Source: Tatlockia sp.
GTDB taxonomy: Bacteria > Pseudomonadota > Gammaproteobacteria > Legionellales > Legionellaceae
Direction of reading: 5' to 3'
Length of the DNA stretch: 64,000 nt
Assembly (NCBI GenBank): GCA_013697725.1
Contig: JACCWI010000026.1
Coordinates: forward strand, 161,304-225,303
The position numbers were made by a program, and so were the translations under genes. Under the pieces are notes generated by a model. It saw only the letters and a list, made by a program, of their open reading frames with translations, was not told the origin of the DNA and did no database searches. Below, piece after piece: positions 37,680 through 46,253 of the stretch (within the stretch, counting starts at the first letter, position 1; each line of letters starts with the position of its first letter).

Positions 37680-38126
37680 ATGGAACAAGATAGATTCCAA
37701 CAAAATAGTAAGTTGTTCGTTATTGGCTTAATTAGTTTATTATTATGTCTTAGTTTATTGGCCCTTGGACTCTATATTGTGCCCTATCTACTCTGGGATT
37801 GGCGCTATGGCGTACCGGGAATGGTTATTGAGCTTCATGAATGGTTCAAAGAAAACTATAATTTTAACAATAGTGGTGCCTCCTGGATGGTTTTTTTAAC
37901 CTTTATGGTTCCCGCTATAATTTGTGGACTTATTTCTCAATGGACATCGAAATATATTGAAAAAAAAATGTTTGGGCTTGAGCTGCATAGCCCGGAACGA
38001 AAAATGGAAATTCACAAAGATATTCAGGAGACGGTAAGTTTTGGCCTCAAAATATTTTTGTTAATTATTCTGGTTATTGTAGCTGTGAGCATAGTTGAGT
38101 GGATGGTGACCTTGCCTTCTATCTAA
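37680..38126 (+). CDS. Three-TM membrane protein, function unknown
   Basis: Protein of 148 residues. Hydrophobic segments lie at about 11-33, 65-86 and 118-142, separated by a loop with WRYGVPGMVIELHEWFKENYNF and a basic loop (SKYIEKKMFGLELHSPERKMEIHKD). I do not recognise the family. Start ATG 37680 has AGGA 8 bp upstream; the ATG at 37671 is too close to it. It is 12 bp upstream of a Sel1-like gene and likely co-transcribed. Confidence 0.65.
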   Translation: MEQDRFQQNSKLFVIGLISLLLCLSLLALGLYIVPYLLWDWRYGVPGMVIELHEWFKENYNFNNSGASWMVFLTFMVPAIICGLISQWTSKYIEKKMFGLELHSPERKMEIHKDIQETVSFGLKIFLLIILVIVAVSIVEWMVTLPSI

Positions 38127-38138
38127 GGGAGAGTTCTA

Positions 38139-38723
38139 ATGTTTAAACGCTTAAAAATTAATCGATTAATAAAAAAATTGCGAGCCATGCATGCCAATCG
38201 TGTTCACAATCAAGCGAGTGATGAACTTCTTACCAAAGAAATTGCCCAATACCATCAATTGGTTAGTCTATATAAATCATTAATTGGCCATAAAAATTAC
38301 CCTTTTGCGGCGGAGATGCTAAAAGCTTGTCTACGCTCAGCCGCTGACTTAGATGATGTAAACGCCCAATATTTGCTTGGTAGTCAGCTCCTGGATGAAG
38401 CTAAATTTAGAGAACAAATACAAAATGAGGAATTATTTGCGAGCACAGCTAATGAGCAGCAAATGAAACTTTGCTATGAAGAGGCGCTGGCCTATTTAAA
38501 AACCGCGGAAAAGCTTAATCATGTTCTTGCTAAACGTTTACATGGACTTTGCTATATCAATGGCTGGGGTGTCCAAGCGGATAAAGCTAAAGGTTTCGAA
38601 TTAGTAGTTGCCAGTATTGAGCAAGAAAACAGTTGGGATAAGGTACCGGAAATTTTTGCTTCAATTGGTTTAAACAAGCCAGAATTTTTTTCAGCACTAA
38701 CCAAACATCGCTCCAAGGCTTGA
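38139..38723 (+). CDS. Sel1-like repeat protein
   Basis: Soluble protein of 194 residues. The segment about 122-160, with AYLKTAEKLNHVLAKRLHG then INGWGVQADKAKGFELV, fits a Sel1-like repeat; a weaker one runs around residues 66-90 (AACLRSAADLDDVNAQYLLG-type). The start is basic (MFKRLKINRLIKKLRAMHANR). Sel1 proteins in Legionella include LpnE and EnhC, involved in host entry and trafficking; this short copy may simply be a scaffold. It has no signal peptide. A GGGAG ribosome-binding site is present. Confidence 0.65.
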   Translation: MFKRLKINRLIKKLRAMHANRVHNQASDELLTKEIAQYHQLVSLYKSLIGHKNYPFAAEMLKACLRSAADLDDVNAQYLLGSQLLDEAKFREQIQNEELFASTANEQQMKLCYEEALAYLKTAEKLNHVLAKRLHGLCYINGWGVQADKAKGFELVVASIEQENSWDKVPEIFASIGLNKPEFFSALTKHRSKA

Positions 38724-38800
38724 TTTATTAGCTTAAAAAAGGGTTTACTGTAAGTTCTGCTTTAGATAGATAAATTTTATTAAACAATAAGGACGAAATT

Positions 38801-38884
38801 ATGTGGAAATATATCATAGCTTGGTTACTCGGGGTGCCACTCAGTATTTTGGCAATAATCTATGTGGTATCCCATGTTTTCTAG
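38801..38884 (+). CDS. Tiny single-TM protein, 27 residues
   Basis: A short ORF from ATG 38801 to TAG 38884 encodes MWKYIIAWLLGVPLSILAII and a further seven residues (YVVSHVF): one hydrophobic helix with a Gly-Val-Pro kink. It has a good ribosome-binding site (AAGGA, 7 bp upstream), its own spacing from the Sel1 gene and a strong hairpin right after the stop. These features make it more likely a real small membrane protein than chance. Function unknown. Confidence 0.5.
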   Translation: MWKYIIAWLLGVPLSILAIIYVVSHVF

Positions 38885-38894
38885 GGTAGGATAG

Positions 38895-38937
38895 TTTAAA
38901 TCTACTAAGGAGTTGTTAAATTCTTAGTAGATTTAAA
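38895..38937. terminator. Terminator between the tiny TM gene and the CsbD gene
   Basis: Perfect 15-bp stem (38895-38909 with 38923-38937) and 13-base loop between convergent genes. A/T-rich flanks on both sides fit bidirectional termination. Confidence 0.75.
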
Positions 38938-38949
38938 TTTAGAGCTATT

Positions 38950-39153
38950 TTATCTTCTAGAGGCGTCTTTGAAATCTTTCACTGCTTTTTCAGCTTCCTC
39001 TTTAGAATAGCCATAATGCTTTTGAAGTTTGCCAAAAACCTCTTGTTGTGTGCCTTCAATTTCTTTGAAATCGTCGTCAGTTAGCTTGCCCCATTGTTGT
39101 TTCATTTTGCCTTTGATTTCTTCCCAATTACCTTCAAAAATATCCTTGTTCAT
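38950..39153 (-). CDS. CsbD family stress protein
   Basis: Protein of 67 residues: MNKDIFEGNWEEIKGKMKQQ followed by WGKLTDDDFKEIEGTQQEVFGKLQKHYGYSKEEAEKAV is a full CsbD-like sequence, a small helical protein induced in general stress in several bacteria; molecular role unknown. I start at ATG 39153, preceded by AGGA; the longer reading from 39201 adds an unlikely 16-residue extension. Confidence 0.9.
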   Translation of the reverse strand: MNKDIFEGNWEEIKGKMKQQWGKLTDDDFKEIEGTQQEVFGKLQKHYGYSKEEAEKAVKDFKDASRR

Positions 39154-39298
39154 AATTTTCCTTTGGTTGATGGTGATAATCTTAAAACTTGTCAGAAACA
39201 TACTTTTCTAACATAACATCAAATATGATTTAAGCCAAATTCTAGGTACACTGAATGGAAAAGGTTTATTATTAGCCTAAAATAGTAGAGATTAACTA

Positions 39299-39772
39299 AT
39301 GAATGATACTAGTTACGCCAACCAATATCGTAATATTGATTTTAGAAAAAACCCGGAAAAATACAAAATCGGGAAAGGCGAGCAAGGTGTGCTAATTGCT
39401 GAGCCATATAAGAGTGAAATTCTCCCTTTTTGGCGTTTTAAAACGCCGGCTATTGCACAAAAATCTGCTGAAAAAATTTATGCTTTATTTATTGATTACA
39501 GAGAAAAAAAAGAGTTTGTTGGAATGGATATGGCTCGCAAATTTTTACAAATGGGATTTACTCGAGCTCGTCGTTATGCAAATCACGCCAATGGTAAAAA
39601 ATACCAAAATGGGGTGCAAAGACCTCAAGATGAACATTCAGAAGAGTCGCCTAAAGCGCAGTCAGCCAAAATTTTTTTTGAATTTTATACTCAAGCAAAA
39701 GAGGATGCAGTTTACAAAGATTTATTAAAAATTCATAAGGCGTTAGAGTTACATCTAAAAAAGTCTCCTTAA
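39299..39772 (+). CDS. DUF4385 family protein
   Basis: Soluble protein of 157 residues. The blocks YRNIDFRKNPEKYKIGKGEQ, PYKSEILPFWRFKTP, GMDMARKFLQMGFTRARRYANH and GKKY are those I associate with DUF4385, a widespread small family without known function. It is basic overall. It stands alone and converges on pilD. Nothing in the neighbourhood suggests a role. Confidence 0.8.
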   Translation: MNDTSYANQYRNIDFRKNPEKYKIGKGEQGVLIAEPYKSEILPFWRFKTPAIAQKSAEKIYALFIDYREKKEFVGMDMARKFLQMGFTRARRYANHANGKKYQNGVQRPQDEHSEESPKAQSAKIFFEFYTQAKEDAVYKDLLKIHKALELHLKKSP

Positions 39773-39846
39773 ATTTTAGTGCTGACTTTAGGACGTTTTT
39801 AATTTTAAATTGTCTTTTTTCTTTGAATAAAAAGTCTGCTGCCCCT

Positions 39847-40707
39847 CTAGGGCATCAATGATAAATACCAATTTAAAAAAGATTTACCCCAAAAAAATGA
39901 GATGAATCCCGCTACACATAGAAAAGGACCAAAAGGAATAGGCGTTTCATTGGTTTTACCTTGGGTTTTAAGGACTGCAAATCCTACAATTGCACCTGTT
40001 AAGCAGGCTAATAATAGAATTAAAGGTAATTGTAATCCACCTAACCAAGCACCAAAAGCTGCAAATAATTTGAAGTCACCGTTTCCCATGCCTATTTTTC
40101 CTCTAATAAGATAGAACAATTTAATGAATAACCATAAAGAAAGATAAGCCGCGGCAGCGCTAAAAACAGCATTAGGAAGGGTTGTAAACCTGGCTTGGCT
40201 ATTTGCTATAAGACCTAACCAAAGTAAACTCAAGGTCAAACTATCCGGTAATAACTGATGTTTTAAATCAATAAAAAAAAGACAGATTAAAATCCAGATG
40301 AATAGCAGAGCAAAAATTAAATTCAGATTAAACCCAATTTGCGATGCTGCAAATAATGCCAATGAGCAGCTTAGGAATTCTACAAAAGGATAGCGTAAAG
40401 AGATAGGCTTCTTACAACGTCTGCAGCGACCACCTAGAAAAAGATAGCCAAGTAAAGGAATATTAAAAATTGCTGGAATTGTTGTTTTGCAGCAGGGACA
40501 AAAAGAACGTGGTAAAAATAAATTTACAGGATTATCTACTTTTACTATTTGCTTAAAATAAAACGAGCATTCATTTTTAAAATCAGCTTCCATCATCAAA
40601 GGTAGGCGATAAATAATGACATTTAAAAGACTTCCGATCACCAGAGCAAAAAGCGCCAGCAAAATGTAAGCAGCTGGCAAATTGACTATTTCAATTGAAC
40701 CTATCAT
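39847..40707 (-). CDS. pilD: Prepilin peptidase/methyltransferase PilD
   Basis: Inner-membrane aspartic protease of 286 residues that cuts and N-methylates type IV prepilins and type II pseudopilins. The N-terminal cytoplasmic loop carries two CxxC pairs (CPCC and CRRC); two catalytic Asp are in FIDLKHQLLPD and GMGNGDFKLFAAFG. About eight TM segments. It directly follows pilC with no gap. In Legionella this one enzyme serves both type IV pili and the Lsp type II system. Confidence 0.96.
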   Translation of the reverse strand: MIGSIEIVNLPAAYILLALFALVIGSLLNVIIYRLPLMMEADFKNECSFYFKQIVKVDNPVNLFLPRSFCPCCKTTIPAIFNIPLLGYLFLGGRCRRCKKPISLRYPFVEFLSCSLALFAASQIGFNLNLIFALLFIWILICLFFIDLKHQLLPDSLTLSLLWLGLIANSQARFTTLPNAVFSAAAAYLSLWLFIKLFYLIRGKIGMGNGDFKLFAAFGAWLGGLQLPLILLLACLTGAIVGFAVLKTQGKTNETPIPFGPFLCVAGFISFFWGKSFLNWYLSLMP

Positions 40708-41910
40708 TTAGATCACCGAGCCAAGTTTAAAAATGGGGAGATACATCGCAATAACTAAACTACCTATTATCAATCCCAATAGTGACATAATAATGGGTTC
40801 TAGCAAATTAATCGAAATATCAAGACCTAAGTTAAATTCTTCTTCATAAAGTTCAGCTACTTTGTTAAGCATAACCTCTAAAGTGCCGGATTCTTCTCCG
40901 ATAGCAATCATTTGCACGACCAGATTAGGGAACAACCCTGTATTTTTCATAGCACTATGCAATGGGTCTCCGGCAAGAAGTGCATTTTGAATTTGTTCGG
41001 TAGCTAATACATACACACGATTTCCTGTAACTCCTGCAACAGCATTTAATGATTCAAGCAAAGGAATCCCAGATGAGAAAGATATTGCCAAGGTTTGCGC
41101 AAAACGAGCAATAATTACTTTTGATATTAAAGAACCCCAAAGCGGTATTTTAAGTATCAGTCTATCGTTAAGGTAATTTATCGTGGTTGAGTGTTTTAAA
41201 GTCAACTTAAACCCAATCAGGCACAAAAAAACTGGAATAAAAAGTTCTAAACAATAATTTTTTATTAAGTGGGATAGATAAATAAAAATTTGAGTTAAGG
41301 CGGGAAGTTCTGCGTTAAAGCTTTTAAAAATAGTCTCAAATTGAGGAACCACATAAACCAGCAATGCAATAGTAACGAAAGAGGCGATAACTAAAACAAG
41401 CAAAGGATAAGTTAGCGCTTTTTTTAACTTTCTTTTTACGGATTCCATTTTTTCTTTATAACTTGCTACTTTTGCTAACATTAGGTCAAGCTTACCTGAT
41501 TTCTCACCAGTAGCTATTAAATTACAGACCAGGGCATTAAAATAATGAGGCCTTCTTTCTAAAGCCTCAGATAAAGCCAAGCCTTGTTCCAACTCGATTT
41601 TAATTATTTCAATTAATCTCTTCATTCGCAAATTATCTTGGCTTTGAGCCACGAAATTAAAAGATTGGATAATAGGAATTCCGGCATTGAGCATAGTGGC
41701 TAATTGACGAAAAAAAAGTGAAATTAAAGATGCTGTTATCTTTGTGCCAAATAAAGCATAGGAATTTCGTTTTATTGTTCTAACTAAAATTGCCTGACTG
41801 TTCAGCTCTTTTTTAGCAAGGGTCATTGACGCAGCCTCAATCACTCCTTGCAAATTGATGCCTTGCTTATTAATGCCTTGCCAATGATAGCTTTGATTAG
41901 TTGGTTTCAT
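40708..41910 (-). CDS. pilC: Type IV pilus inner-membrane platform protein PilC
   Basis: Platform protein of 400 residues, GspF/PilC family. Two T2SSF domains are visible: LISLFFRQLATMLNAGIPI (about residue 64) with TGEKSGKLD, and ARFAQTLAISFSSGIPL (about residue 265) with IAIGEESGTLEVML. Three TM segments lie at about 168-190, 215-236 and 370-392. It overlaps pilB by 14 bp and touches pilD, so the three form one operon. Confidence 0.96.
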   Translation of the reverse strand: MKPTNQSYHWQGINKQGINLQGVIEAASMTLAKKELNSQAILVRTIKRNSYALFGTKITASLISLFFRQLATMLNAGIPIIQSFNFVAQSQDNLRMKRLIEIIKIELEQGLALSEALERRPHYFNALVCNLIATGEKSGKLDLMLAKVASYKEKMESVKRKLKKALTYPLLVLVIASFVTIALLVYVVPQFETIFKSFNAELPALTQIFIYLSHLIKNYCLELFIPVFLCLIGFKLTLKHSTTINYLNDRLILKIPLWGSLISKVIIARFAQTLAISFSSGIPLLESLNAVAGVTGNRVYVLATEQIQNALLAGDPLHSAMKNTGLFPNLVVQMIAIGEESGTLEVMLNKVAELYEEEFNLGLDISINLLEPIIMSLLGLIIGSLVIAMYLPIFKLGSVI

Positions 41911-43558
41911 TATTATAGATCATAGTAACGCGTTTAAGATCTTCAAAGGTCGTAAGCCCTAATTTAATTTTTTCGAGCCCTGACTGATAAATGCTGAGCA
42001 TGCCTTCTTTCCTGGCTTGCTCAGAAATTTGAACTGAGTTGGCGCCTGAAAGTATAAGTTGTTCTAAAGTTTTTGTAATAGGTAATAATTCAAATAAACC
42101 TATTCGGCCACAATAGCCATTATTACATTCAGGGCAGCCTTGCGCTTTATAAACGACCAGGTTCTGCAGATCATTTTCCGGCATGCCAAGCTGAATCAAA
42201 TTCTCATGACTGAGCCCTTTGCAAACCACTTTACAAAGTTCGCAAAGCCGCCTTACTAAACGCTGAGCAATAATTAAACTTAGAGAATTGGCGAGGTTAA
42301 ATGTTTCAATACCTAGGTTATTTAATCGATTTAGTGTTTCTGCTGCTGAATTTGTATGCAAGGTAGAGAATACTAAATGGCCTGTTTGAGCAGCTTTGAT
42401 AGCCAATTCGGCAGTTTCTGAGTCACGGATTTCACCGACCATAATGACGTCAGGATCCTGACGTAAAAATGAACGCAAAATATTGCTAAAATTTAAACCA
42501 GCTTTAGGGTTTATATTGACTTGATTGATACCAGCTATTTTGATTTCAACAGGATCTTCAACCGTGGAAATATTACGTTCTTTAGTATTAAGGTGGTTAA
42601 GGGCTGTGTAAAGTGTAAGTGACTTACCACTTCCTGTCGGGCCTGTTACTAAAATCAAGCCCTGCGGTTTAGCCACATATTGATAAAATCGTTTATTTTG
42701 CAAGGGGCTCATACCTAAACTTTCAATATTTAATTCTTTGCAATGCGTATCAAGAATTCGAATAGCAATTTTTTCACCGCTTATTGTAGGACAAGTACTA
42801 ACACGAAAATCGACTCCATGATTGCTGCCTAATTTCAAGTGAAAACGGCCATCTTGGGGTTTGCGTCTTTCAGAAATATCGAGATTTGCCAATATTTTTA
42901 TACGCGTGCTAATACGGTTGGCTAAAGTAAGAGGGGGCTTTACTATCTCTGTCAATAGACCATCTTGTCGATAGCGAATGCGATATTCATGTTCATAAGG
43001 TTCAAAATGAATATCAGAGGCCATCTTTTGAACGGCGCCATTAATTATCCGGTGAACTAACTCTATGATTGGTGCATCATCTTCAGGTGTATCAAGCTTT
43101 AAATTATCTTTCCTTGTTACTAATTTTTCAATAAACAGGCTTAGCTTATCGGCTTCAACGATTACTAACTTAATTGGGTGACCAGTATAAAATTGAATCT
43201 CTTTAAGAGCACTCTGATTACTCGGCTCATCCGTAGCCAGCAATAAATATCCCTCCTCGGTTGAAAGAGGTAGTAGTCGATAGCGTACAATTAATTCTTC
43301 ACCCAGAAGTTCTATAGGAATTGAACTTCTATCTATTTTAGCTAGATCAATGATAGGTAAGTTATAGTGTTGCGATATAATCTGAGAAAGTGCTGCGGCT
43401 GTAATTAATTTCTCATGAATTAAGTAACATGAAAAATTTTGTGGATTTGTTAAGGAAAATTGTTGATAGATAGCGACATCCTCATTAGTCAAGTAATTTT
43501 CTTGAATAAGTAATTGAGCTATTCTATCGAAGCTTTGTTCGGTTGGATTAATTGCCAT
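41897..43558 (-). CDS. pilB: Type IV pilus assembly ATPase PilB
   Basis: Hexameric extension ATPase, about 553 residues from ATG 43558. N-terminal MshEN-type domains (LLIQENYLTNEDVAIYQQF and AALSQIISQHYNLPIIDL) precede the motor: Walker A GPTGSGKS, Asp box, Walker B QDPDVIMVGEIRD and His box LVFSTLHTNSA. A tetracysteine zinc motif follows (CELC and CPEC). A GTG at 43615 gives a 572-residue reading with no ribosome-binding site, so I prefer 43558. First gene of pilBCD. Confidence 0.95.
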   Translation of the reverse strand: MAINPTEQSFDRIAQLLIQENYLTNEDVAIYQQFSLTNPQNFSCYLIHEKLITAAALSQIISQHYNLPIIDLAKIDRSSIPIELLGEELIVRYRLLPLSTEEGYLLLATDEPSNQSALKEIQFYTGHPIKLVIVEADKLSLFIEKLVTRKDNLKLDTPEDDAPIIELVHRIINGAVQKMASDIHFEPYEHEYRIRYRQDGLLTEIVKPPLTLANRISTRIKILANLDISERRKPQDGRFHLKLGSNHGVDFRVSTCPTISGEKIAIRILDTHCKELNIESLGMSPLQNKRFYQYVAKPQGLILVTGPTGSGKSLTLYTALNHLNTKERNISTVEDPVEIKIAGINQVNINPKAGLNFSNILRSFLRQDPDVIMVGEIRDSETAELAIKAAQTGHLVFSTLHTNSAAETLNRLNNLGIETFNLANSLSLIIAQRLVRRLCELCKVVCKGLSHENLIQLGMPENDLQNLVVYKAQGCPECNNGYCGRIGLFELLPITKTLEQLILSGANSVQISEQARKEGMLSIYQSGLEKIKLGLTTFEDLKRVTMIYNNETN

Positions 43559-43743
43559 TCCATAATCAGCATTTTTTAAAGCGGCTACTATAAAGAAAAA
43601 ATCTTGATTTTGCACTAAAAAATCTTTAAAAATGCAGATTCATTTTCTCTCGGTTTTTAACATAAAAATAGACTAAACTTGCTGCTGACCGAACTCTATG
43701 GTAAAAAAATCTAAATTATCGCAAATTTGCAGGAGCATATACT

Positions 43744-44484
43744 TTGATTTTTGAGGATCAGAAAACCAGATTTCTTGCTCTTGATAATTGGTTTAATAGT
43801 CCACAGGGTATTGATCTTTCAGAGTTTTTTTCTTTAGAATTAAATCATCTCGGTGGCATTCTTTACGGTGAATCTTTGTTACAGCTAGGAAGCTGTGGGG
43901 CTAACTCCTGGTTATCCCGGCTGCATTACAGCCATAAGTGGAACGCTTGCCTTTATCCAAAATCTTCAGTCACTCTTGTTAGCTCGTTTAACCAACTCCC
44001 AATCGATAGATCAAGTGTTGATTGTCTTATCGCCCCTTTAATTTTAGAAGCTTTTGAGTTTTCGAAAAGCCCCATTGATGAGATAGACAGAGTCTTAAAA
44101 CCTATGGGCTATGTGGTTTTCTTTGGAATTAATCCTTACAGCCTTTGGGGTTTATATCTGCGTTTAAAACGCCATTCCTGTTTCGGCCAAAAAGCCAAAT
44201 CTGTTTTTTCGCTGCAGCGTGCTATGTTGCATCGTGGTTACGTACAAAGTTATTTATCTTCTTTTTATTACATCCCTCCCGTTCAAACAGAAAAGTCACT
44301 TGAAAAACTAAAGCTTCTTAATCTGTTAGGAAAGATGATTTCACCCTGTCCGGCCGGATTTTACTGTCTCATTATGCAAAAATATCAGCCTAGTCATCCC
44401 ATCCAAATATTAAATAACACCGAAGAATATTGGGAAAGAAGAAAGGTATTTCAGCCTGGTTGTTTTAATAAAGAAGAATTTTAG
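43744..44484 (+). CDS. SAM-dependent methyltransferase-like protein
   Basis: Protein of 246 residues with a class I methyltransferase look: GESLLQLGSCG as a divergent motif I, DRSSVDCLIAPLILEAF as motif IV and EIDRVLKPMGYVVFFGINPYS as post-motif. It resembles the YafS-type group that lies near rnhA/gloB in other gammaproteobacteria. Start is TTG with AGGAG upstream. Motif I is weaker than usual (no GxGxG), so cofactor binding is not certain. It diverges from pilB. Confidence 0.75.
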   Translation: MIFEDQKTRFLALDNWFNSPQGIDLSEFFSLELNHLGGILYGESLLQLGSCGANSWLSRLHYSHKWNACLYPKSSVTLVSSFNQLPIDRSSVDCLIAPLILEAFEFSKSPIDEIDRVLKPMGYVVFFGINPYSLWGLYLRLKRHSCFGQKAKSVFSLQRAMLHRGYVQSYLSSFYYIPPVQTEKSLEKLKLLNLLGKMISPCPAGFYCLIMQKYQPSHPIQILNNTEEYWERRKVFQPGCFNKEEF

Positions 44485-44552
44485 TTCAACAGTTTGTATA
44501 GATTAGCTAAGTAAAGGTATAATGTTGCTTGCTTTATTTTAGGATTTTGTAA

Positions 44553-44876
44553 ATGTCGTATGAATCATTATATCGAATTACCTTTGCGAATCAGGACGCT
44601 ATTTATGAGATCTACGCTCGTAAAGTTTGTGAGAGTGAGATGTTTGGATTTCTTGAAGTTGAGGAATTTGTTTTTGGTGAAAATAGTTCTCTGGTAGTTG
44701 ACCCCTCAGAAGAGCGTCTAAAACTCGAGTTCCATAGTGTTAAGCGAACATTCATACCCATGCATGCAGTATTTCGCATCGATGAAGTAAATAAACACGG
44801 TCTTGCAAAAGTGCGTGAAAAATCAAAAAATGATTCGAAAGTGACTATGTTTCCAGTCCCAGACAAGCGTTCGTGA
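44553..44876 (+). CDS. DUF1820 family protein
   Basis: Protein of 107 residues. YRITFANQDAIYEIYARKV, GFLEVEEFVFGE, LVVDPSEERLKLEF and VKRTFIPMHAVFRIDEV match the DUF1820 family, a short conserved gammaproteobacterial protein of unknown function. It resembles a ferredoxin-like or Sm-like beta barrel, but that is a guess. It sits 64 bp ahead of hpt and may be co-transcribed. Confidence 0.85.
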   Translation: MSYESLYRITFANQDAIYEIYARKVCESEMFGFLEVEEFVFGENSSLVVDPSEERLKLEFHSVKRTFIPMHAVFRIDEVNKHGLAKVREKSKNDSKVTMFPVPDKRS

Positions 44877-44940
44877 CTAAATCTTAAGTATTCATTTATA
44901 AAACTTTGAATTAATGCATTAAAACATTTTGGGAAATCAG

Positions 44941-45501
44941 ATGTCTATTCCATCTAAAATTAAAGAAGTCTATGAGAAAGCAAGCTGTTTATTTACCACC
45001 AAAGAGGTTGAAGCAGCTTTAGATAGAATGGCTATTAACATCCATCGTGAACTTCATGATAAAAATCCAATCTTATTGTGTGTTATGGTTGGCGGGTTAG
45101 TACCTATGGGTAATTTACTACCTCGTCTGGATTTCCCTCTTGAAGTGGACTATGTCCATGCTACTCGATATCGTGGTGAAATTACCGGTGGTGAATTGCA
45201 TTGGAAGGTTAAGCCCCGCCTTGATTTGACCAACAGGACAGTTCTGGTTGTTGATGATATTTTAGATGGCGGAGTAACCTTGGCCGCGATTATTGACGAA
45301 GTGAAGTCTATGGGAGCCAGTGAAGTGTATAGTGCTGTCCTAGTTGACAAACATCATAAGCGAGTTCCAAATGGTTTAAAGCATGCTGACTTTGTTGGAT
45401 TACAGGTGGATGATCACTATATTTTTGGTTATGGCATGGATTATAACGAATATCTTAGAAATGCACCTGGAATCTTTGTTGTATCACCTGAACATGAGTA
45501 A
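44941..45501 (+). CDS. hpt: Hypoxanthine-guanine phosphoribosyltransferase
   Basis: Purine-salvage enzyme of 186 residues. The PRPP-binding motif is [17 protein letters not shown] (about 100-116), with the hood region [12 protein letters not shown] and a base-binding FGYGMDY near the end. Sequence style is that of the Pseudomonas/Legionella Hpt branch rather than E. coli Hpt. Start ATG 44941 has GGGA 6 bp upstream; the upstream TTG at 44929 precedes this ribosome-binding site and is rejected. Confidence 0.88.
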   Translation: MSIPSKIKEVYEKASCLFTTKEVEAALDRMAINIHRELHDKNPILLCVMVGGLVPMGNLLPRLDFPLEVDYVHATRYRGEITGGELHWKVKPRLDLTNRTVLVVDDILDGGVTLAAIIDEVKSMGASEVYSAVLVDKHHKRVPNGLKHADFVGLQVDDHYIFGYGMDYNEYLRNAPGIFVVSPEHE

Positions 45502-45580
45502 GTCTAAAGTTGATAATTGTAGTGATTCAATTTAGAGTAGAGAGACATCTCATTTAGCTTAATACAAGGACGATTTTATT

Positions 45581-45850
45581 ATGTTTGATAAAGAAAAATT
45601 GGGTAAATCAGCAGCAGCAGCTTTTTTCGCAATGATGACTGCAGAGCCAACTTTTGCTAATAATGAATCAGATCCCCCTACTGAAAAATGCTATGGCGTA
45701 GTCAAAGCGGGATTAAATGATTGTGCAACAGCTAAGGCTTCTTGTGCTGGCTCTGCAACAAAAGATAACCAGCCGGATGCGTATTTATTAATGCCAAAGG
45801 GTTTATGCGAAAAATTAGTGGGCGGGAAGCTCACAGTAGTAGAAAAATAA
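45581..45850 (+). CDS. Bufferin-type (DUF2282, BufA1-like) exported peptide precursor
   Basis: Precursor of 89 residues. An N-terminal Ala-rich hydrophobic stretch ending FANNES looks like a signal peptide, then the four-cysteine DUF2282 core: KCYGVVKAGLNDCATAKASC and, after AGSATKDNQPDAY, LMPKGLCEKLVGGKL. DUF2282 members (BufA1) are copper-binding RiPPs whose cysteines are converted to thiooxazoles by an MNIO enzyme (BufB, DUF692) with a partner (BufC, DUF2063). Neither gene is anywhere in this window; downstream is only a broken yceI. The ribosome-binding site AAGGA is present. Confidence 0.85.
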   Translation: MFDKEKLGKSAAAAFFAMMTAEPTFANNESDPPTEKCYGVVKAGLNDCATAKASCAGSATKDNQPDAYLLMPKGLCEKLVGGKLTVVEK

Positions 45851-45873
45851 TACAAACATGAAAGGGAGTTTTT

Positions 45874-46180
45874 ATGTTGAGAGCTACCATCTATGGGCTG
45901 ATGCTTGCATTAGTCACCACCGTTTTTAGTGTCCATGCTGCTGAGAAATTCGTTCTTGATGAGCAGCACAGTTATGTTCTATGGAAAATTGGACATTTAT
46001 GATTTTCTAAACAGTCAGAAAATGATGCGCAAGCGTCATCAAACGTTGTTTATTTGTTGCAGGGCAGGGCGAATGATCCGGAACCAATGAAATAAAAGAT
46101 GAAGTTATTATAAATTTCAATGTGGGAGCCATTAAAAATAGTAATATCAAGCGATTAACGAGATGTTTTTTATACATTCA
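45874..46180 (+). pseudogene. Broken yceI-like gene
   Basis: From ATG 45874 (AAGGGAG upstream) a signal peptide and FVLDEQHSYVLWKIGHL, the typical YceI opening, are encoded; the expected glycine of HLGFS is a TGA at 46000. The frame continues FSKQSEND but soon decays to another stop, and a later piece (DEVIINFNVGAI, near 46100) resembles the next YceI strand. So this is a YceI isoprenoid-binding or stress protein gene lost by nonsense mutation and decay. A 42-residue secreted fragment could still be made. Confidence 0.75.
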
Positions 46181-46253
46181 TCCATTCTAAGCTGCGTATA
46201 ATTTTCGTTTACTATAATTACAAAATCCTGACCTAGATTTTAAGGCAGTAATT

